The notes: a model not told the origin generated them from the letters alone. Positions 35,704 through 47,206 are shown, counted from the first letter of the stretch. The stretch is DNA of 64,000 bases from Janthinobacterium sp. 344 (GCF_900112025.1 NZ_FOKL01000008.1:38601-102600); one strand, 5' to 3'. Made by a program: numbers and translations.

Positions 35704-36513
35704 ATGCTGCTCACCATCGACAACACCACGGCTTACTGCTACACGGGCGGCAAGGCTTTCAACCCACAGCAGCCGACGGCCGTCTTCATCCACGGCGCGC
35801 AGAACGACCACAGCGTGTGGGCGCTGCAGACGCGCTACTTCGCGCACCACGGCTGGAACGTGCTGGCCGTCGACTTGCCGGGCCACGGCCGCAGCGGCGG
35901 CGCGGCGAAAACCAGCGTCGAGGACCTGGCGCGCTGGATACTCGCCGTGCTGGACTCTGCCGGCGCGGCCAAGGCCATGTTGATCGGCCACAGCATGGGC
36001 TCCCTGATCGCGCTGGAAGCAGCATTCCTGGCGCCCGAACGGGTCAGCCACCTGGCCATGCTGGGGTCCACCTACCCGATGAAAGTCTCGCCCGCCCTGC
36101 TGGAAACGTCATTGAACGATGAACAGGCGGCCATCGACATGGTCAATATCTGGTCGCACTCGTCGATCGCGCAAAAGCCGTCGTTCCCCGGCCCCGGCTT
36201 CTATGCCATGGGCGGCGCGCGGCGCCTGAAACAGCGCATCGCCGCCCGCAATCCCGCTCACGTGTTCCACACGGATTTTTTCGCCTGCAACGCCTATGCG
36301 AACGGCGACATCGCCGCCGCTTCGGTACACTGCCCCACTTTATTCATTTTCGGCGCGCGCGACATGATGACGCCGCCCAAGTCGACCCGGCTGCTGACGT
36401 CAAGCATCGCGCATGGCACCGTGGTGCAGGTCGACAGCGGGCACGAATTGATGGCCGAGCAGCCGGACGCCGTGCTCGACGCGCTGTTTGCGTTTGCGCA
36501 GACAGCGGCGTGA
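35704..36513 (+). CDS. Alpha/beta-hydrolase
   Basis: The 269-residue protein has an oxyanion HGAQNDHSVW loop, nucleophile elbow GHSMGS, acid in GARDMMTPP and His in VDSGHELMAEQP. No signal peptide. It begins 1 bp after metY, so it is in that operon; a homoserine-acyltransferase role is unlikely from its length and motifs. Substrate unknown. Confidence 0.87.
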   Translation: MLLTIDNTTAYCYTGGKAFNPQQPTAVFIHGAQNDHSVWALQTRYFAHHGWNVLAVDLPGHGRSGGAAKTSVEDLARWILAVLDSAGAAKAMLIGHSMGSLIALEAAFLAPERVSHLAMLGSTYPMKVSPALLETSLNDEQAAIDMVNIWSHSSIAQKPSFPGPGFYAMGGARRLKQRIAARNPAHVFHTDFFACNAYANGDIAAASVHCPTLFIFGARDMMTPPKSTRLLTSSIAHGTVVQVDSGHELMAEQPDAVLDALFAFAQTAA

Positions 36514-36545
36514 CATCACGCGCGCTTTTTTAGGATAGATGCACC

Positions 36546-37949
36546 ATGTTGTTGAATACCCTGTTTGATGAATTGACTGGCCGCGGCAGCGGCACGGAAG
36601 CGGCGCGGCACGCACGCTACGAATGGCTGGAGCAGCTGCGCTGCGCCAATCCCCTCGCGGACGAAAACGGCCCCATGGCGGGCATCCCCGGCCACCACTG
36701 GTACCGGCTGCCGCAGGCGCTGACGGTGGCGGGCCAGCGGACGGACCTGCTGGTCGGCACCCTGAACGCCCAGTACCTGGTGTTTGCCGGCCGCCATGCG
36801 CCGGCGTTCGCGGCCGAACTGGGCCTGCAATACGATGCCAACAACCGCATCGACCGCCCCGGTGGCCTCGACGCGCTGCTGGCCGCGTATGAAGAACAGG
36901 ACGACGGCAGCTGGAGCACCTTGCCGGCTGGTTCGCCAGCGCCGCCGCTGGCGGGCTGGGACGACGTGTATTTCCGCGTGCGCGACCTCAGCGACGGCAA
37001 GGCCATCCAGAGCGTTACCACCATCGCCTACGAAAGCAGCCGCTTTCCCGGCTACACCCTGCTGGGCACGACCCTGGTGGGCGCCGGCGCCATCGCCCAC
37101 GACGACGAGACGGCGGCATATTTGCAGCAAATCTTCGCCGACTGGGCCATCCAGCGCAGCTGTGCCGACGCTTGCCCGTCTTCGCCGGCGCCGTGGCCCT
37201 GCACGCCGCGCCAGCAGCCGCCCGCACCGTTCGGCGCCCCGTTTGATTTTGCGCGCAACCTGGCCTATCTTGACGCCCTGCTGGCCGCCTACGGACGCGC
37301 GCAGATGCAGGCGCAAGACGACGGCGACGACGCCGCCTACTGGGCCTGCGCGGCCGCCAGCGTGGCCTACCAGGCATTTTCGCTGCGCTACACGGCCGGC
37401 CTGCCCTTGCTGGATGTGGAAACGGCGCTGGAAGCGGCCGTCGCCGCCTGCGAGACGGCGCGCGCGGCCCTGGCCGCCGCCTACGATGACGAGCAATTGC
37501 CCGCCTTCGATTTCGAACAATTGACCGATTACGCGCGCACCCTGCAACTGCTGGGGGCTAGCCTGCTGTTCGGCCGCCACGACCTGGCCGCCCGCCTGGC
37601 CGCCCTGCAAACGGCCTTCGATGGCGAAGACGGCGTGGTTGAAGCGCTGCTGTCGGCCATCGATCCGCAGCGTCCCGCCGTCGACGAGTGGTACTTCGCC
37701 GCGCCCTACACGGCCCTGTACGACTGCCTGCACGCGGACGACGCCACGCAGCAGCTGGCGCACTTGCGCCACTACCTGGCCAGCTGGCACGCGGCGCTGG
37801 TGCAGGAAGACTGGTTCAACGGCCATTTGCGCGCACAGGGCCTGGGCGGCTACTACGGCCTGTGGGCCTTCGAGGCGGCCGCCGTGGCAAGACGCCTGGG
37901 ACTCGATCGCGGCGCACTGGCGCACTGGCTCATGCCGCCATCCCCGTGA
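36546..37949 (+). CDS. PoNi-like (DUF1910/DUF1911) immunity protein
   Basis: The 467-residue protein has an unrecognised N-terminal part (1-215) and a C-terminal part resembling the PoNi immunity family: a DUF1910-like helical stretch (about 235-330) and a DUF1911-like end with YYGLWAFEAAAVARRLGLDR as the hallmark. PoNi proteins neutralise PoNe DNase toxins of type VI secretion and related systems. No toxin gene is visible nearby. A WG-repeat gene follows 27 bp later. Confidence 0.65.
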   Translation: MLLNTLFDELTGRGSGTEAARHARYEWLEQLRCANPLADENGPMAGIPGHHWYRLPQALTVAGQRTDLLVGTLNAQYLVFAGRHAPAFAAELGLQYDANNRIDRPGGLDALLAAYEEQDDGSWSTLPAGSPAPPLAGWDDVYFRVRDLSDGKAIQSVTTIAYESSRFPGYTLLGTTLVGAGAIAHDDETAAYLQQIFADWAIQRSCADACPSSPAPWPCTPRQQPPAPFGAPFDFARNLAYLDALLAAYGRAQMQAQDDGDDAAYWACAAASVAYQAFSLRYTAGLPLLDVETALEAAVAACETARAALAAAYDDEQLPAFDFEQLTDYARTLQLLGASLLFGRHDLAARLAALQTAFDGEDGVVEALLSAIDPQRPAVDEWYFAAPYTALYDCLHADDATQQLAHLRHYLASWHAALVQEDWFNGHLRAQGLGGYYGLWAFEAAAVARRLGLDRGALAHWLMPPSP

Positions 37950-37976
37950 GCGCCCCAAAATTTTAACGACGAAGAC

Positions 37977-39965
37977 ATGATCAATACCGCAGCCCTGGTC
38001 AGCACCGCATTCTTACCCGGCCAGGCCGGCTTCGACACCGAGACCATCACCGGTCTGGCCGAATGGCGCCTGGACGTCCCTGCGCTGTTCAAACTGCTCA
38101 TCGGCGCCGGCACGCAAGCCGTCGCCTGGCCCGTCTACGGCGATGGCGAAGACGGGCCCTGCGTGCTGGCCGCGCCGATGGCGCAGGCGCAGGCCAGCTG
38201 GCAAGCGTTATGCGCGCTGATGGACAGGCCGCGCGACGCGGCCGCCATCGTCGCGCGCGGCGCCATCAGCACCCTGCTGGCCGGCGGCCAGCCATGGCTG
38301 GTGCTCGACTGCGTGCAGCTGATCCCGCACGATATCGACACGCCGGACTATGCGGCCGCGCTGCAGGCGCTGCGCGAGGAGGCCGCCGGCTTGCACGCCG
38401 CCCTGCTGCGCGGCGAGCGCGAAGCGCTGGCGCCCCTGCTGGCCGCCGGCGTAGCATCGCCGGCGACCGGCTACTGGTCGGCGTCCGCCAGCGCGCAGCT
38501 GGCCGACGTCGAGGAGCTCGATGCGGAGGAACTGCCTTTCCTGCACGGCCTGGAAGTGCGCGAGTGGGTGGAAGACGCCCTGTGCTACGAAGTGAGCAGA
38601 CCCGGACAGCCCGCCACCCTGGGCCTCGTCACGCCGTACGGCCGCTGGATCGCGCCGCTGTCGCTGGGCCTGCTTGAACTGGATGCCAGCGACGCGCGCG
38701 ATGGCTGGATCACGTTTGCCGCGGCCGCTCAAGCCGATGCGCACGGCGTCATGGACCTGAATGGCACGGTGGTGCTGGCGCCCGTCCCCGGCGCCCTGTA
38801 CGTGATCAGCCCCCAGCTGGCGCAGCAGGTTGCGCCGGACGGCGCCAGCCGCGTGCTGCGCCTGCCCGATGGCGCGCTGGTCCTGGAAGGCGTGGACAAC
38901 CTCTGCCAGCGCGACGACGGTTATATCGACGTCGAACGCCAGACGAACGCGGACGAGCGCAATGTCTGCGGCGTGCTCGATGCCACGGGCAAGGTGGTGG
39001 TGCCGCTGGCCTACAGCGGCGTACAGGATTTCGGCACGAAAAAGAAGATCGCCATCGTCAGCCAGCGCATCGGCGGCCGCTTCCTGTTTGGCCTGGCGAA
39101 CAACCGGGGCGAGCTGCTGGCGCCGTGCCAGTACGAGGCCATCGATTGCGCCACCATCTCGTCGCCGCCGAAACTGCGCAAGAACCTGATCTTCGCCATC
39201 GATGCGCAAGGACTTGCCTGCATGCTGACCCTCGATGGCAAACAGGCCTTCACGCCCTTGTATCCGCCCGCCCACCATTTGCGCGGCGTGGCCGTGCAAA
39301 GCGACTTTTTATATGTGGTCAAGGATGGCATGGCCTGGAGCATGGATTTCACGGGCCGGCTGCTGGAACAAGTCGACAGCGTGGACAACTTCAAGGCGGC
39401 CATCACGGCCCAGCTGAGCGCATCGCTCGGCCTGACGAAGAAGACAGCGCCGCCGCGGCGCAGCTTTACGCCCGCGCAAATGCTGGCGCAGGCCGACCGG
39501 GGCCAATTGCAAGCCATGGCCGCCCTGCTCTTGCGGGGCGACGCGGCACTGGCGCAGCGCTGCGTGGACATCACGCTGGCGGCACTGGCAGAGGACGACC
39601 CGCAAGAGGAATACGACGGCGACACGCCCGAGGCGGCCTGTTTCTTCCTGCTCTGGTCGACGGCCGCCGATGCGCTGGGCCATGGCACCACGCTGGACTG
39701 GAAGTCGGTCGATGAAGTGCCGCGCATCGCCCAGCATATCCACCTGCCCGCGCTGCAGGACTTTGCCTGGGCGGACCGGCAGGACGGCGACGCCATGGCC
39801 GACGGCCTGGCCGCCATCGCCGCCCATTTGGCGCCGCATCGGCTGCGCCTGGTGAACATGCATGGCGGCGAGGATACGTATTACCTGGGCGTGGTGCGGG
39901 AACAGGATGCGGCCGCGTTCAGCGCGGTGGCGCTGCAGGCGGCCTTGCGGCCCGTGCTGCTGTGA
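37977..39965 (+). CDS. WG-repeat protein
   Basis: The 662-residue protein has WG-type repeats in the middle (LGLVTPYGRWIAPLSLGLLE; GVLDATGKVVVPLAYSGVQD; FGLANNRGELLAPCQYEAID; FAIDAQGLACMLTLDGKQAF), which form beta sheets in beta-propeller-like repeats. The N-terminal 200 residues and the acidic, Trp-rich C-terminal 170 are not recognised. No signal peptide. WG-repeat proteins often occur beside polymorphic toxin and immunity genes, as here. Confidence 0.75.
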   Translation: MINTAALVSTAFLPGQAGFDTETITGLAEWRLDVPALFKLLIGAGTQAVAWPVYGDGEDGPCVLAAPMAQAQASWQALCALMDRPRDAAAIVARGAISTLLAGGQPWLVLDCVQLIPHDIDTPDYAAALQALREEAAGLHAALLRGEREALAPLLAAGVASPATGYWSASASAQLADVEELDAEELPFLHGLEVREWVEDALCYEVSRPGQPATLGLVTPYGRWIAPLSLGLLELDASDARDGWITFAAAAQADAHGVMDLNGTVVLAPVPGALYVISPQLAQQVAPDGASRVLRLPDGALVLEGVDNLCQRDDGYIDVERQTNADERNVCGVLDATGKVVVPLAYSGVQDFGTKKKIAIVSQRIGGRFLFGLANNRGELLAPCQYEAIDCATISSPPKLRKNLIFAIDAQGLACMLTLDGKQAFTPLYPPAHHLRGVAVQSDFLYVVKDGMAWSMDFTGRLLEQVDSVDNFKAAITAQLSASLGLTKKTAPPRRSFTPAQMLAQADRGQLQAMAALLLRGDAALAQRCVDITLAALAEDDPQEEYDGDTPEAACFFLLWSTAADALGHGTTLDWKSVDEVPRIAQHIHLPALQDFAWADRQDGDAMADGLAAIAAHLAPHRLRLVNMHGGEDTYYLGVVREQDAAAFSAVALQAALRPVLL

Positions 39966-39985
39966 TTTTTGGAGACAAGGAAGCC

Positions 39986-40300
39986 ATGCACGCGAAAAAA
40001 TTCATCGATGATGTCGTCGCCGCCAATGCCTCGCTCTTGGCGCTGTATGCGCAGGGACGGCAGGGACAGACGCGGCTCGGCGCCCTGCTCAACGGACTGG
40101 CACTGGCGGAGGACCAGCGCGAACAAGTCCTGGCCTTGATCGCGCTGGCGATCGACGACGCCACCTACCAGCTGGTGTGCGGCATCGAGGGCAGCGCAGC
40201 GCTCGGCGACAGCCAGCAGGAATACACGCTGCTCGACGAGGATGGCAAAACGCTGACGGGCGCGCTCGACAGCCTGCTGTACGAACGGCTCAAGCCCTGA
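39986..40300 (+). CDS. Small hypothetical protein of the PoNi/WG cluster
   Basis: The 104-residue helical protein opens MHAKKFIDDVVAANASLLAL and is acidic toward the end. I do not recognise a family. It follows the WG gene by 20 bp with GGAGAC upstream of the chosen ATG, so it is the third gene of the cluster. It ends 6 bp before the convergent yihY-type gene. Confidence 0.65.
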   Translation: MHAKKFIDDVVAANASLLALYAQGRQGQTRLGALLNGLALAEDQREQVLALIALAIDDATYQLVCGIEGSAALGDSQQEYTLLDEDGKTLTGALDSLLYERLKP

Positions 40301-40306
40301 TTGCCG

Positions 40307-41683
40307 TCAGCCGCAGCGCACTTCGCCGAAATGCTGGGCCAGGCTCATGCCCAGGCCCTCTTCCACGGCATTTTCCACCTGCGCCGCCAGCGCCGCCGCT
40401 TCCTCCGCCGCCTTGATGTCGCGCTCGTTGGTGGAGCCGGCCGGGTAGCCGGAATTGACGCGCATGCCGCCGAAGACGAACAGGCGGTAGACGTCGGCCA
40501 GGGTGATGCGGTTGACGTTGCCCAGCAAGACCCAGTGGTCGGAACTGTCGGCCACGCGCTTGCCCCACTGCACCCGCACGGCGCCTTCCACGTTGACTCT
40601 GCCCACCCAGCCCTGCTGCACCATCTTGTCGAGCAGGTTTTCCATCTCTTCGAAACCGAGGCGCGTGCTGCGGCGGATCTCGGCCGCGCCCACCAGGGCC
40701 GAATCGGCGCAGTGGCAGGCGTGGTGCAGCACTTTCAGGATGGCGACGGCGTCGACGAATTCGCTGCCCGGCGCCGCCTCGTACCACCAGCGTTCGTATT
40801 TCACGACGGGCAAGGCGGCCACCAGCAAGGCCCCCACCAGGGTGATCATCCAGCTCAGGTAAATCCAGACGAGAAACAGCGGCAGCGCGGCCAGCGCGCC
40901 GTAGATGCGCGAATACGTGGGGAATTCCTGGATGAATTCGCCGAAGCCGCGCTTGGCCACTTCGAAGGCCAAGGCCGCCAGCAGGCCACCCCAGGCAGCG
41001 TCGCGCCAGTCCACGTCGCGGTTCGGCACCGTGATGTACAACAGCGTAAACGCCAGCATGGTCAGGCCGACCGACACCAAGGTATAGAACACGGTGCCGA
41101 GGAAGGGCACGGCGCCCACCACGCCGCTGGTGGCGATGAAGACGCGCGACGTCACCGTCAGCGACACGCCCACCAGCAGCGGCCCCAGGGTGACGATGGC
41201 CCAGTAAACCAGCAGGCGCTTGGTCCAGCGGCGCTCCTGGCGCACGCGCCAGATGCGGTTGAAGACGCGCTCGATCAGGCCCATCATGCCTACCGACGTG
41301 ACGATCAGGGCGCCCGCGCCGATGGCCGACAGGCGCGTGGCTTTCGAGGCAAACGTCGTCAGATAATCGAGGATGGTGTTCGAGATCCCCTTGGGCATCA
41401 CGCTTTGCACGAAATAGTCTTCCAGCGCGTGGCGGAAGGTATTGAACAGGGGGAAGGTGGTGAAGATCGCCAGGGCCAGGGTAAGCAGCGGCACCAGCGC
41501 GAACACGGTGGCGAACGTCAGGCTGCCCGCCACTTGCGGCAGGCTTTCCTCGCGCACGCGGCGGCGCGCAAATTGCAGCAGGTCGCGCGTTTCCGACCAG
41601 GTCAGGCCGCGCACGGCGTCGAGGGCCATGCCCAGGATGCGCCACAGGTAGAGCAGGAACGGCAGTATATATTTTGAAAACAT
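40307..41683 (-). CDS. YihY/UPF0761-family inner-membrane protein
   Basis: The 458-residue protein has about six membrane helices within residues 40-290 (for example SLTFATVFALVPLLTLALAI, TRLSAIGAGALIVTSVGMMG). This family was formerly misnamed ribonuclease BN. After the membrane part a cytoplasmic extension of about 160 residues follows, with a winged-helix-like stretch and an acidic Ala/Glu-rich end, longer than in E. coli YihY (290). Function unknown. Confidence 0.87.
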   Translation of the reverse strand: MFSKYILPFLLYLWRILGMALDAVRGLTWSETRDLLQFARRRVREESLPQVAGSLTFATVFALVPLLTLALAIFTTFPLFNTFRHALEDYFVQSVMPKGISNTILDYLTTFASKATRLSAIGAGALIVTSVGMMGLIERVFNRIWRVRQERRWTKRLLVYWAIVTLGPLLVGVSLTVTSRVFIATSGVVGAVPFLGTVFYTLVSVGLTMLAFTLLYITVPNRDVDWRDAAWGGLLAALAFEVAKRGFGEFIQEFPTYSRIYGALAALPLFLVWIYLSWMITLVGALLVAALPVVKYERWWYEAAPGSEFVDAVAILKVLHHACHCADSALVGAAEIRRSTRLGFEEMENLLDKMVQQGWVGRVNVEGAVRVQWGKRVADSSDHWVLLGNVNRITLADVYRLFVFGGMRVNSGYPAGSTNERDIKAAEEAAALAAQVENAVEEGLGMSLAQHFGEVRCG

Positions 41684-41708
41684 GTTCGAAATCAGGACGG
41701 CGCCATGA

Positions 41709-42765
<1,057 letters not shown>

Positions 42766-42769
<4 letters not shown>

Positions 42770-44196
42770 ACCACAAGCCTGTGACCGACCAAGCCGATTT
42801 CCTCGCCGCCTGCCGCAACCTGCTGGGCGATACCTACGTGCTGACGCTGGACGCCGACATGGCGCCCTTCCTCACCGACTGGCGCGACAGGTTTACCGGC
42901 AAGGCGCTGGCCGTGCTGCGTCCCGCCACGGTGGAACAGGTGGCCGCCATCCTGCGCGCCTGCGCGCAGTGGCAGGTTCCCGTCGTGCCGCAGGGCGGCA
43001 ATACGGGCCTGGTCCTGGGCAGCATCCCCGACGCCGCCGGCAACGCCGTCGTGCTGTCGCTGGCGCGCCTGAACAGCATCCGCGCGCTCGATCCCGTCAA
43101 CCGCACCATCACGGTGGACGCGGGCTGCATCCTGCAAACCATCCAGGAAGCGGCGGCCGCCGCCGGTTGCCTGTTCCCCCTGTCGCTGGCGGCCGAGGGC
43201 AGTTGCACCATCGGCGGGAATCTGGCCACCAACGCGGGCGGCACGGCGGTGCTGCGCTACGGCAATACCCGCGAGCTGTGCCTGGGCCTGGAAGTGGTCA
43301 CGCCGCAGGGCGAGATCTGGAGCGGCTTGCGCGGCCTGCGCAAGGATAATACGGGCTATGATTTGCGCGACCTGTACATCGGCGCCGAAGGCACACTGGG
43401 CGTCATCACGGGCGCCGTCATGAAACTGTATCCGCAGCCGAAAGCCTGCATCACGGCGCTGGCCGCCATGCCCTCGCCTGCCCACGCCCTGCGCCTGCTC
43501 TCGCTGATGCAGGACCATTGCGGTGCCAGCCTGACGGGTTTTGAGCTGATGTCGCAGTATTGTCTGCAACTGGTGGCCGAGCAGTTCCCGCAACTGCCGC
43601 GCCCGTTCGCCGACGCGCACGGGCAGTACGTGTTGCTGGAGCTGTCCAGCAGCCAGTCCGAGGCGCATGCCGTGGAATTGCTGGAAGCGAGCATCGGCGC
43701 GGCCCTGGAAGACGCGTTGATCGAAGACGCCGTCGTCGCCAGTTCCGTGGCGCAGTCGGAAGGCCTGTGGCAGTTGCGCGAGCATATCCCGCTGGCGCAG
43801 GCGCAGGCGGGCAAGAACATCAAGCACGATATCTCGCTGCCGATTTCCCGTATCGCCGACTTCATCGCCGTCACGGATGCCGCGCTGGAAAGCGCCTTCC
43901 CCGCCTGCCAGTTGGTGTGCTTCGGCCATCTGGGCGACGGCAACCTGCACTACAACGTGGCGCCGCCGCCCGGCATGACGGACAGCGACTTCCTGGGCAA
44001 CCAGGACGCCATCAACCGCATCGTGCACGACCAGGTCCACGCCTTTGGCGGCTCGATCTCGGCCGAACACGGCATCGGCGCCTTGAAAAAAGCGGATCTC
44101 GCCCACTACAAGTCGCCGCTGGAATTGCAGCTGATGCGCGCCGTGAAACAGGCGCTGGACCCGCAAAACATCATGAATCCGGGGAAGATCCTGTGA
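42766..44196 (+). CDS. FAD-linked oxidase (GlcD/D-2-hydroxyglutarate dehydrogenase type)
   Basis: The 476-residue protein has an N-terminal FAD-binding domain (VPQGGNTGLVLGSIPD; NLATNAGGTAVLRYGNTREL) and a C-terminal oxidase domain (FGHLGDGNLHYNV; SAEHGIGALKKADLAHYKS). It oxidises a D-2-hydroxyacid, passing electrons to a quinone or a partner protein; the specific substrate is not evident. It overlaps the preceding DUF2069 gene by 4 bases and shares its stop with the GTG start of the next gene. Confidence 0.9.
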
Positions 44197-44621
44197 GAAC
44201 ACCTTGCTTCCTGTTCGCCATCTGCGCGGGCCTGGCCGGCCATGCCGGCGCGCAGGATATCTACAAGTGCGTGAAGGATGGCCAGACCAGCTATAGCGCC
44301 ACGCCATGCGCGGGCGGCCAGCTGCAGATTCTCGAGGTGCCGGCGGCGCCGCCCGCCATCGACAAGGGCGCGGCCACGCGCCAGGAGCGCGTGGCCAGCC
44401 AGCTGGAAGCGGCGCGCAAGAAGCAGGAACAACTGGAAGACCAGGCGCGCGAACGGGGCGCTAGGCAGCGCGAGGCGCACGAGAAGCATTGCGCCCAGCT
44501 GCGACTCGACCAGAAATGGGCGGCGCAGGACGCCGTCGGCGCCGGCGATAAAACCCGCGATGCGGCCCAGCTCAAGGTACGGCGCGCCGGCGAACGCCTG
44601 GCCGTCGAATGCCTGCATTGA
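44193..44621 (+). CDS. DUF4124 periplasmic protein
   Basis: The 142-residue protein has a signal peptide (TPCFLFAICAGLAGHAGAQ, cut after Ala-Gln-like site), the short DUF4124 core IYKCVKDGQTSYSATPCAGG, and a charged coiled-coil tail. Start GTG at 44193 overlaps the FAD-oxidase stop (GTGA). It overlaps the permease gene by 13 bases. Function unknown. Confidence 0.8.
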   Translation: MRTPCFLFAICAGLAGHAGAQDIYKCVKDGQTSYSATPCAGGQLQILEVPAAPPAIDKGAATRQERVASQLEAARKKQEQLEDQARERGARQREAHEKHCAQLRLDQKWAAQDAVGAGDKTRDAAQLKVRRAGERLAVECLH

Positions 44622-47206
44622 GCGCGCCGGCAGCCAGCCTGGCGGGCACGCGATTGCTGTCGCGCTGGCTGCTGCTGGGCGAATGGCGCGCGCATCCCGT
44701 GCGCGCGCTCGTCGCCGTCCTGGCCATCGCCATCGGCGTGTCGCTGGGCTTTGCCATCCACCTGATCAACGCGGCCGCCTTCAATGAATTTTCCACGGCC
44801 GTGAAAAGCCTGTCCGGCCAGGCCGACGTGCAGGTGGCCGGGCGCGAAGCGCTGTTCGACGAAAGCATCTATCCGTGGCTGGCGCAGCGCGATGGCGTGG
44901 CCGTCGCCTCGCCCGTGCTGGACCTGCAGGCCGGCGTGGCCGGCGCCGGCGGCAAGGATGGCGCACCGCTGCACATCCTGGCGCTCGACGTCTTCCGCGC
45001 CGGCTTCATTTCTCCCGACCTGATCGGCGCGCCCGCCGAAGGCCAGCCTTTCGACACCCTGGCCGACGACGCCATCTTTCTGTCGCCCGCCGCCCTGCGC
45101 TGGCTCAAGGTGGCGCAAGGCGACAGCATCGCCCTGCAATCGGGCACCGGCACGGTCAAGCTGCGCGTGGCAGGGTCGCTGCAGCGGGCACGCGCGGGCC
45201 AGCGCATCGCCGTGATGGATATCGGCGCGGCGCAATGGCGCTTCAACAAGCTGGGCAAACTGTCGCGCATCGACCTGAAACTGCGCCAGGGCGTCAACCG
45301 AGACGCCTTCCAGGCAGACCTGGCGCGGGCGCTGGAAGCGCAGTATCCGGGGCGCTTCAACGTGGGCCAGCCCAACGACGACAATCAGAACAGCCGCAAC
45401 AATAACCTGAGCCGCGCCTACCGGGTCAACCTGACCGTGCTGGCACTCGTCGCCCTGTTCACGGGAGCGTTCCTGGTGTTTTCCACGCAGGCGCTGTCCG
45501 TCATCCGCCGCCGCGGCCAGTTCGCGCTGCTGCGCGTGCTGGGCATGGAGCGGGGCGCGCTGCTGCGCCAGGTGCTGCTGGAAGGCGCCAGCCTGGGCGT
45601 CGTCGGCGCTGGCCTGGGCATCGCCGGCGGCTATGCCATGGCGGCCGTCGCCCTGCGCTTTTTCGGCGGCGACCTGGGCGCCGGCTATTTCGCGGGCGTG
45701 CAGCCGCAGGTGCAATTCACGCCCGTCGCCGCCTTCGTCTACTTTGCCCTGGGCCTGGGCGTGGCCTTGCTGGGTTGCGCCGCGCCCGCGCTGGAAGCGG
45801 CGCGCGCGGCGCCCGCCATCGCTCTGAAATCGGGCAGCGAGGAAGTCGTGACGACGCGCCTGGCCAAGACCTGGCCGGCGCTGGCCTGTCTGCTGCTGGC
45901 CGGCGCATTGACCCTGCTGCCGCCCGTCTTCGAACTGCCCCTGTTCGGCTACCTGTCCATTGCCCTGCTGCTGATCGGCGCCATCGCCCTGATGCCGCAG
46001 CTGGCCGCCGTCGTCTTCCGTTTTCTCCAGCGCGCCTGGCTGCGCACGGACACCAGCCTGCATGCGCCCGTGCGCAGCCTGACCCTGGCGCGCCTGGCGA
46101 ACGCCTCGGGCCAGGCCGGCATCGCCCTCGGCGGCGTGCTGTCGAGCTTTAGCCTGATGGTGGCGATGGCCATCATGGTGTCGAGTTTCCGCGTCTCCGT
46201 CGACGACTGGCTGCTGCAGATTTTGCCGGCCGACCTGTATGCGCGCACGGTGTCCGGCGCGGGAACCGGGGGCCTGAACCCGCGCGAACAGGAAGCCATC
46301 CTTGCCCTGCCCGGCGCGGCCAGGGTGGATTTCCAGCGCGTGCGCTCGCTGTCGCTGGCGCCGGACCGCCCGAATGTCATGCTGCTGGCGCGCCCCATCA
46401 ACTTGCAGGACGCGGGCAAGAGCATGGTGCTGGTGGGCGACTCGCTGGCCGTGCCAGCCGGCGCCAAACCCGTGTGGCTGTCCGAGGCGGCGGCCGACCT
46501 GTACAACGTCAAGCCTGGCCAGCAGATCACCCTGCCGCTGGCGGGCGCGCTGCACCCATTCTTCGTCGCCGGCATCTGGCGCGACTATGCGCGTTCTTCC
46601 GGCGCCATCCAGATGCCGCTGGCCGACTACCGCGCCCTGACGGGCGACCTCGATGTCAGCGACGCGGCCCTGTGGCTGGCCAAGGATGCGACGGGCGACG
46701 CGCTGCAGCAGCGCCTGAAAGCCCTGCCCTTCGGCGCCAGCCTGGAAGTGTCGAATCCTTCCGCCATCCGCGCCCTGAGCCTGCAGATCTTCGACCGCAG
46801 CTTCGCCGTCACGTATTTATTGGAAGCCATCGCCATCGTCATCGGCCTGTTCGGCGTGGCCGCCACGTTCTCGGCGCAGACCCTGGCGCGCGCGCGCGAA
46901 TTCGGCATGCTGCGCCACGTGGGCGTGACCAAGGGACAGATCCTGTCCATCCTGGCACTGGAAGGCGGCGCGCTGACGGCGCTGGGCATCGCCACCGGTT
47001 TTGTGTTGGGCCTGTTGATCAGCTTTGTGCTGGTCTTCATCGTCAATCCGCAATCGTTCCACTGGACCATGCAGCTGCACCTGCCCTGGCCCCTGATCGC
47101 CACGGTGGCGGGCGCCCTGCTGACGGCTGCAGCCCTCACGGCCCTCGTCGCGGGCCGCCAGGCGCTGTCCGCTGGCCCCATCCGCGCCGTCAGGGAGGAC
47201 TGGTAA
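44609..47206 (+). CDS. FtsX-type ABC transporter permease
   Basis: The 865-residue protein has two MacB/FtsX-type halves with about ten membrane helices in all (HPVRALVAVLAIAIGVSLGF near the start; LTVLALVALFTGAFLVFSTQ; then IVIGLFGVAATFSAQTLARA and VLGLLISFVLVFIVNP). It includes the QALSVIRRRGQFALLRVLGM loop typical of the family. Members act in lipoprotein export or mechanotransmission with a separate ATPase; no such ATPase gene is adjacent. The stop overlaps the next ATG (TAATG). Confidence 0.9.
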   Translation: MPALSAPAASLAGTRLLSRWLLLGEWRAHPVRALVAVLAIAIGVSLGFAIHLINAAAFNEFSTAVKSLSGQADVQVAGREALFDESIYPWLAQRDGVAVASPVLDLQAGVAGAGGKDGAPLHILALDVFRAGFISPDLIGAPAEGQPFDTLADDAIFLSPAALRWLKVAQGDSIALQSGTGTVKLRVAGSLQRARAGQRIAVMDIGAAQWRFNKLGKLSRIDLKLRQGVNRDAFQADLARALEAQYPGRFNVGQPNDDNQNSRNNNLSRAYRVNLTVLALVALFTGAFLVFSTQALSVIRRRGQFALLRVLGMERGALLRQVLLEGASLGVVGAGLGIAGGYAMAAVALRFFGGDLGAGYFAGVQPQVQFTPVAAFVYFALGLGVALLGCAAPALEAARAAPAIALKSGSEEVVTTRLAKTWPALACLLLAGALTLLPPVFELPLFGYLSIALLLIGAIALMPQLAAVVFRFLQRAWLRTDTSLHAPVRSLTLARLANASGQAGIALGGVLSSFSLMVAMAIMVSSFRVSVDDWLLQILPADLYARTVSGAGTGGLNPREQEAILALPGAARVDFQRVRSLSLAPDRPNVMLLARPINLQDAGKSMVLVGDSLAVPAGAKPVWLSEAAADLYNVKPGQQITLPLAGALHPFFVAGIWRDYARSSGAIQMPLADYRALTGDLDVSDAALWLAKDATGDALQQRLKALPFGASLEVSNPSAIRALSLQIFDRSFAVTYLLEAIAIVIGLFGVAATFSAQTLARAREFGMLRHVGVTKGQILSILALEGGALTALGIATGFVLGLLISFVLVFIVNPQSFHWTMQLHLPWPLIATVAGALLTAAALTALVAGRQALSAGPIRAVREDW

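Noticed and set aside
44291..46555. 754-codon minus-strand frame
   Set aside because: Antisense to the FtsX-type permease gene, no domain and no ribosome site.
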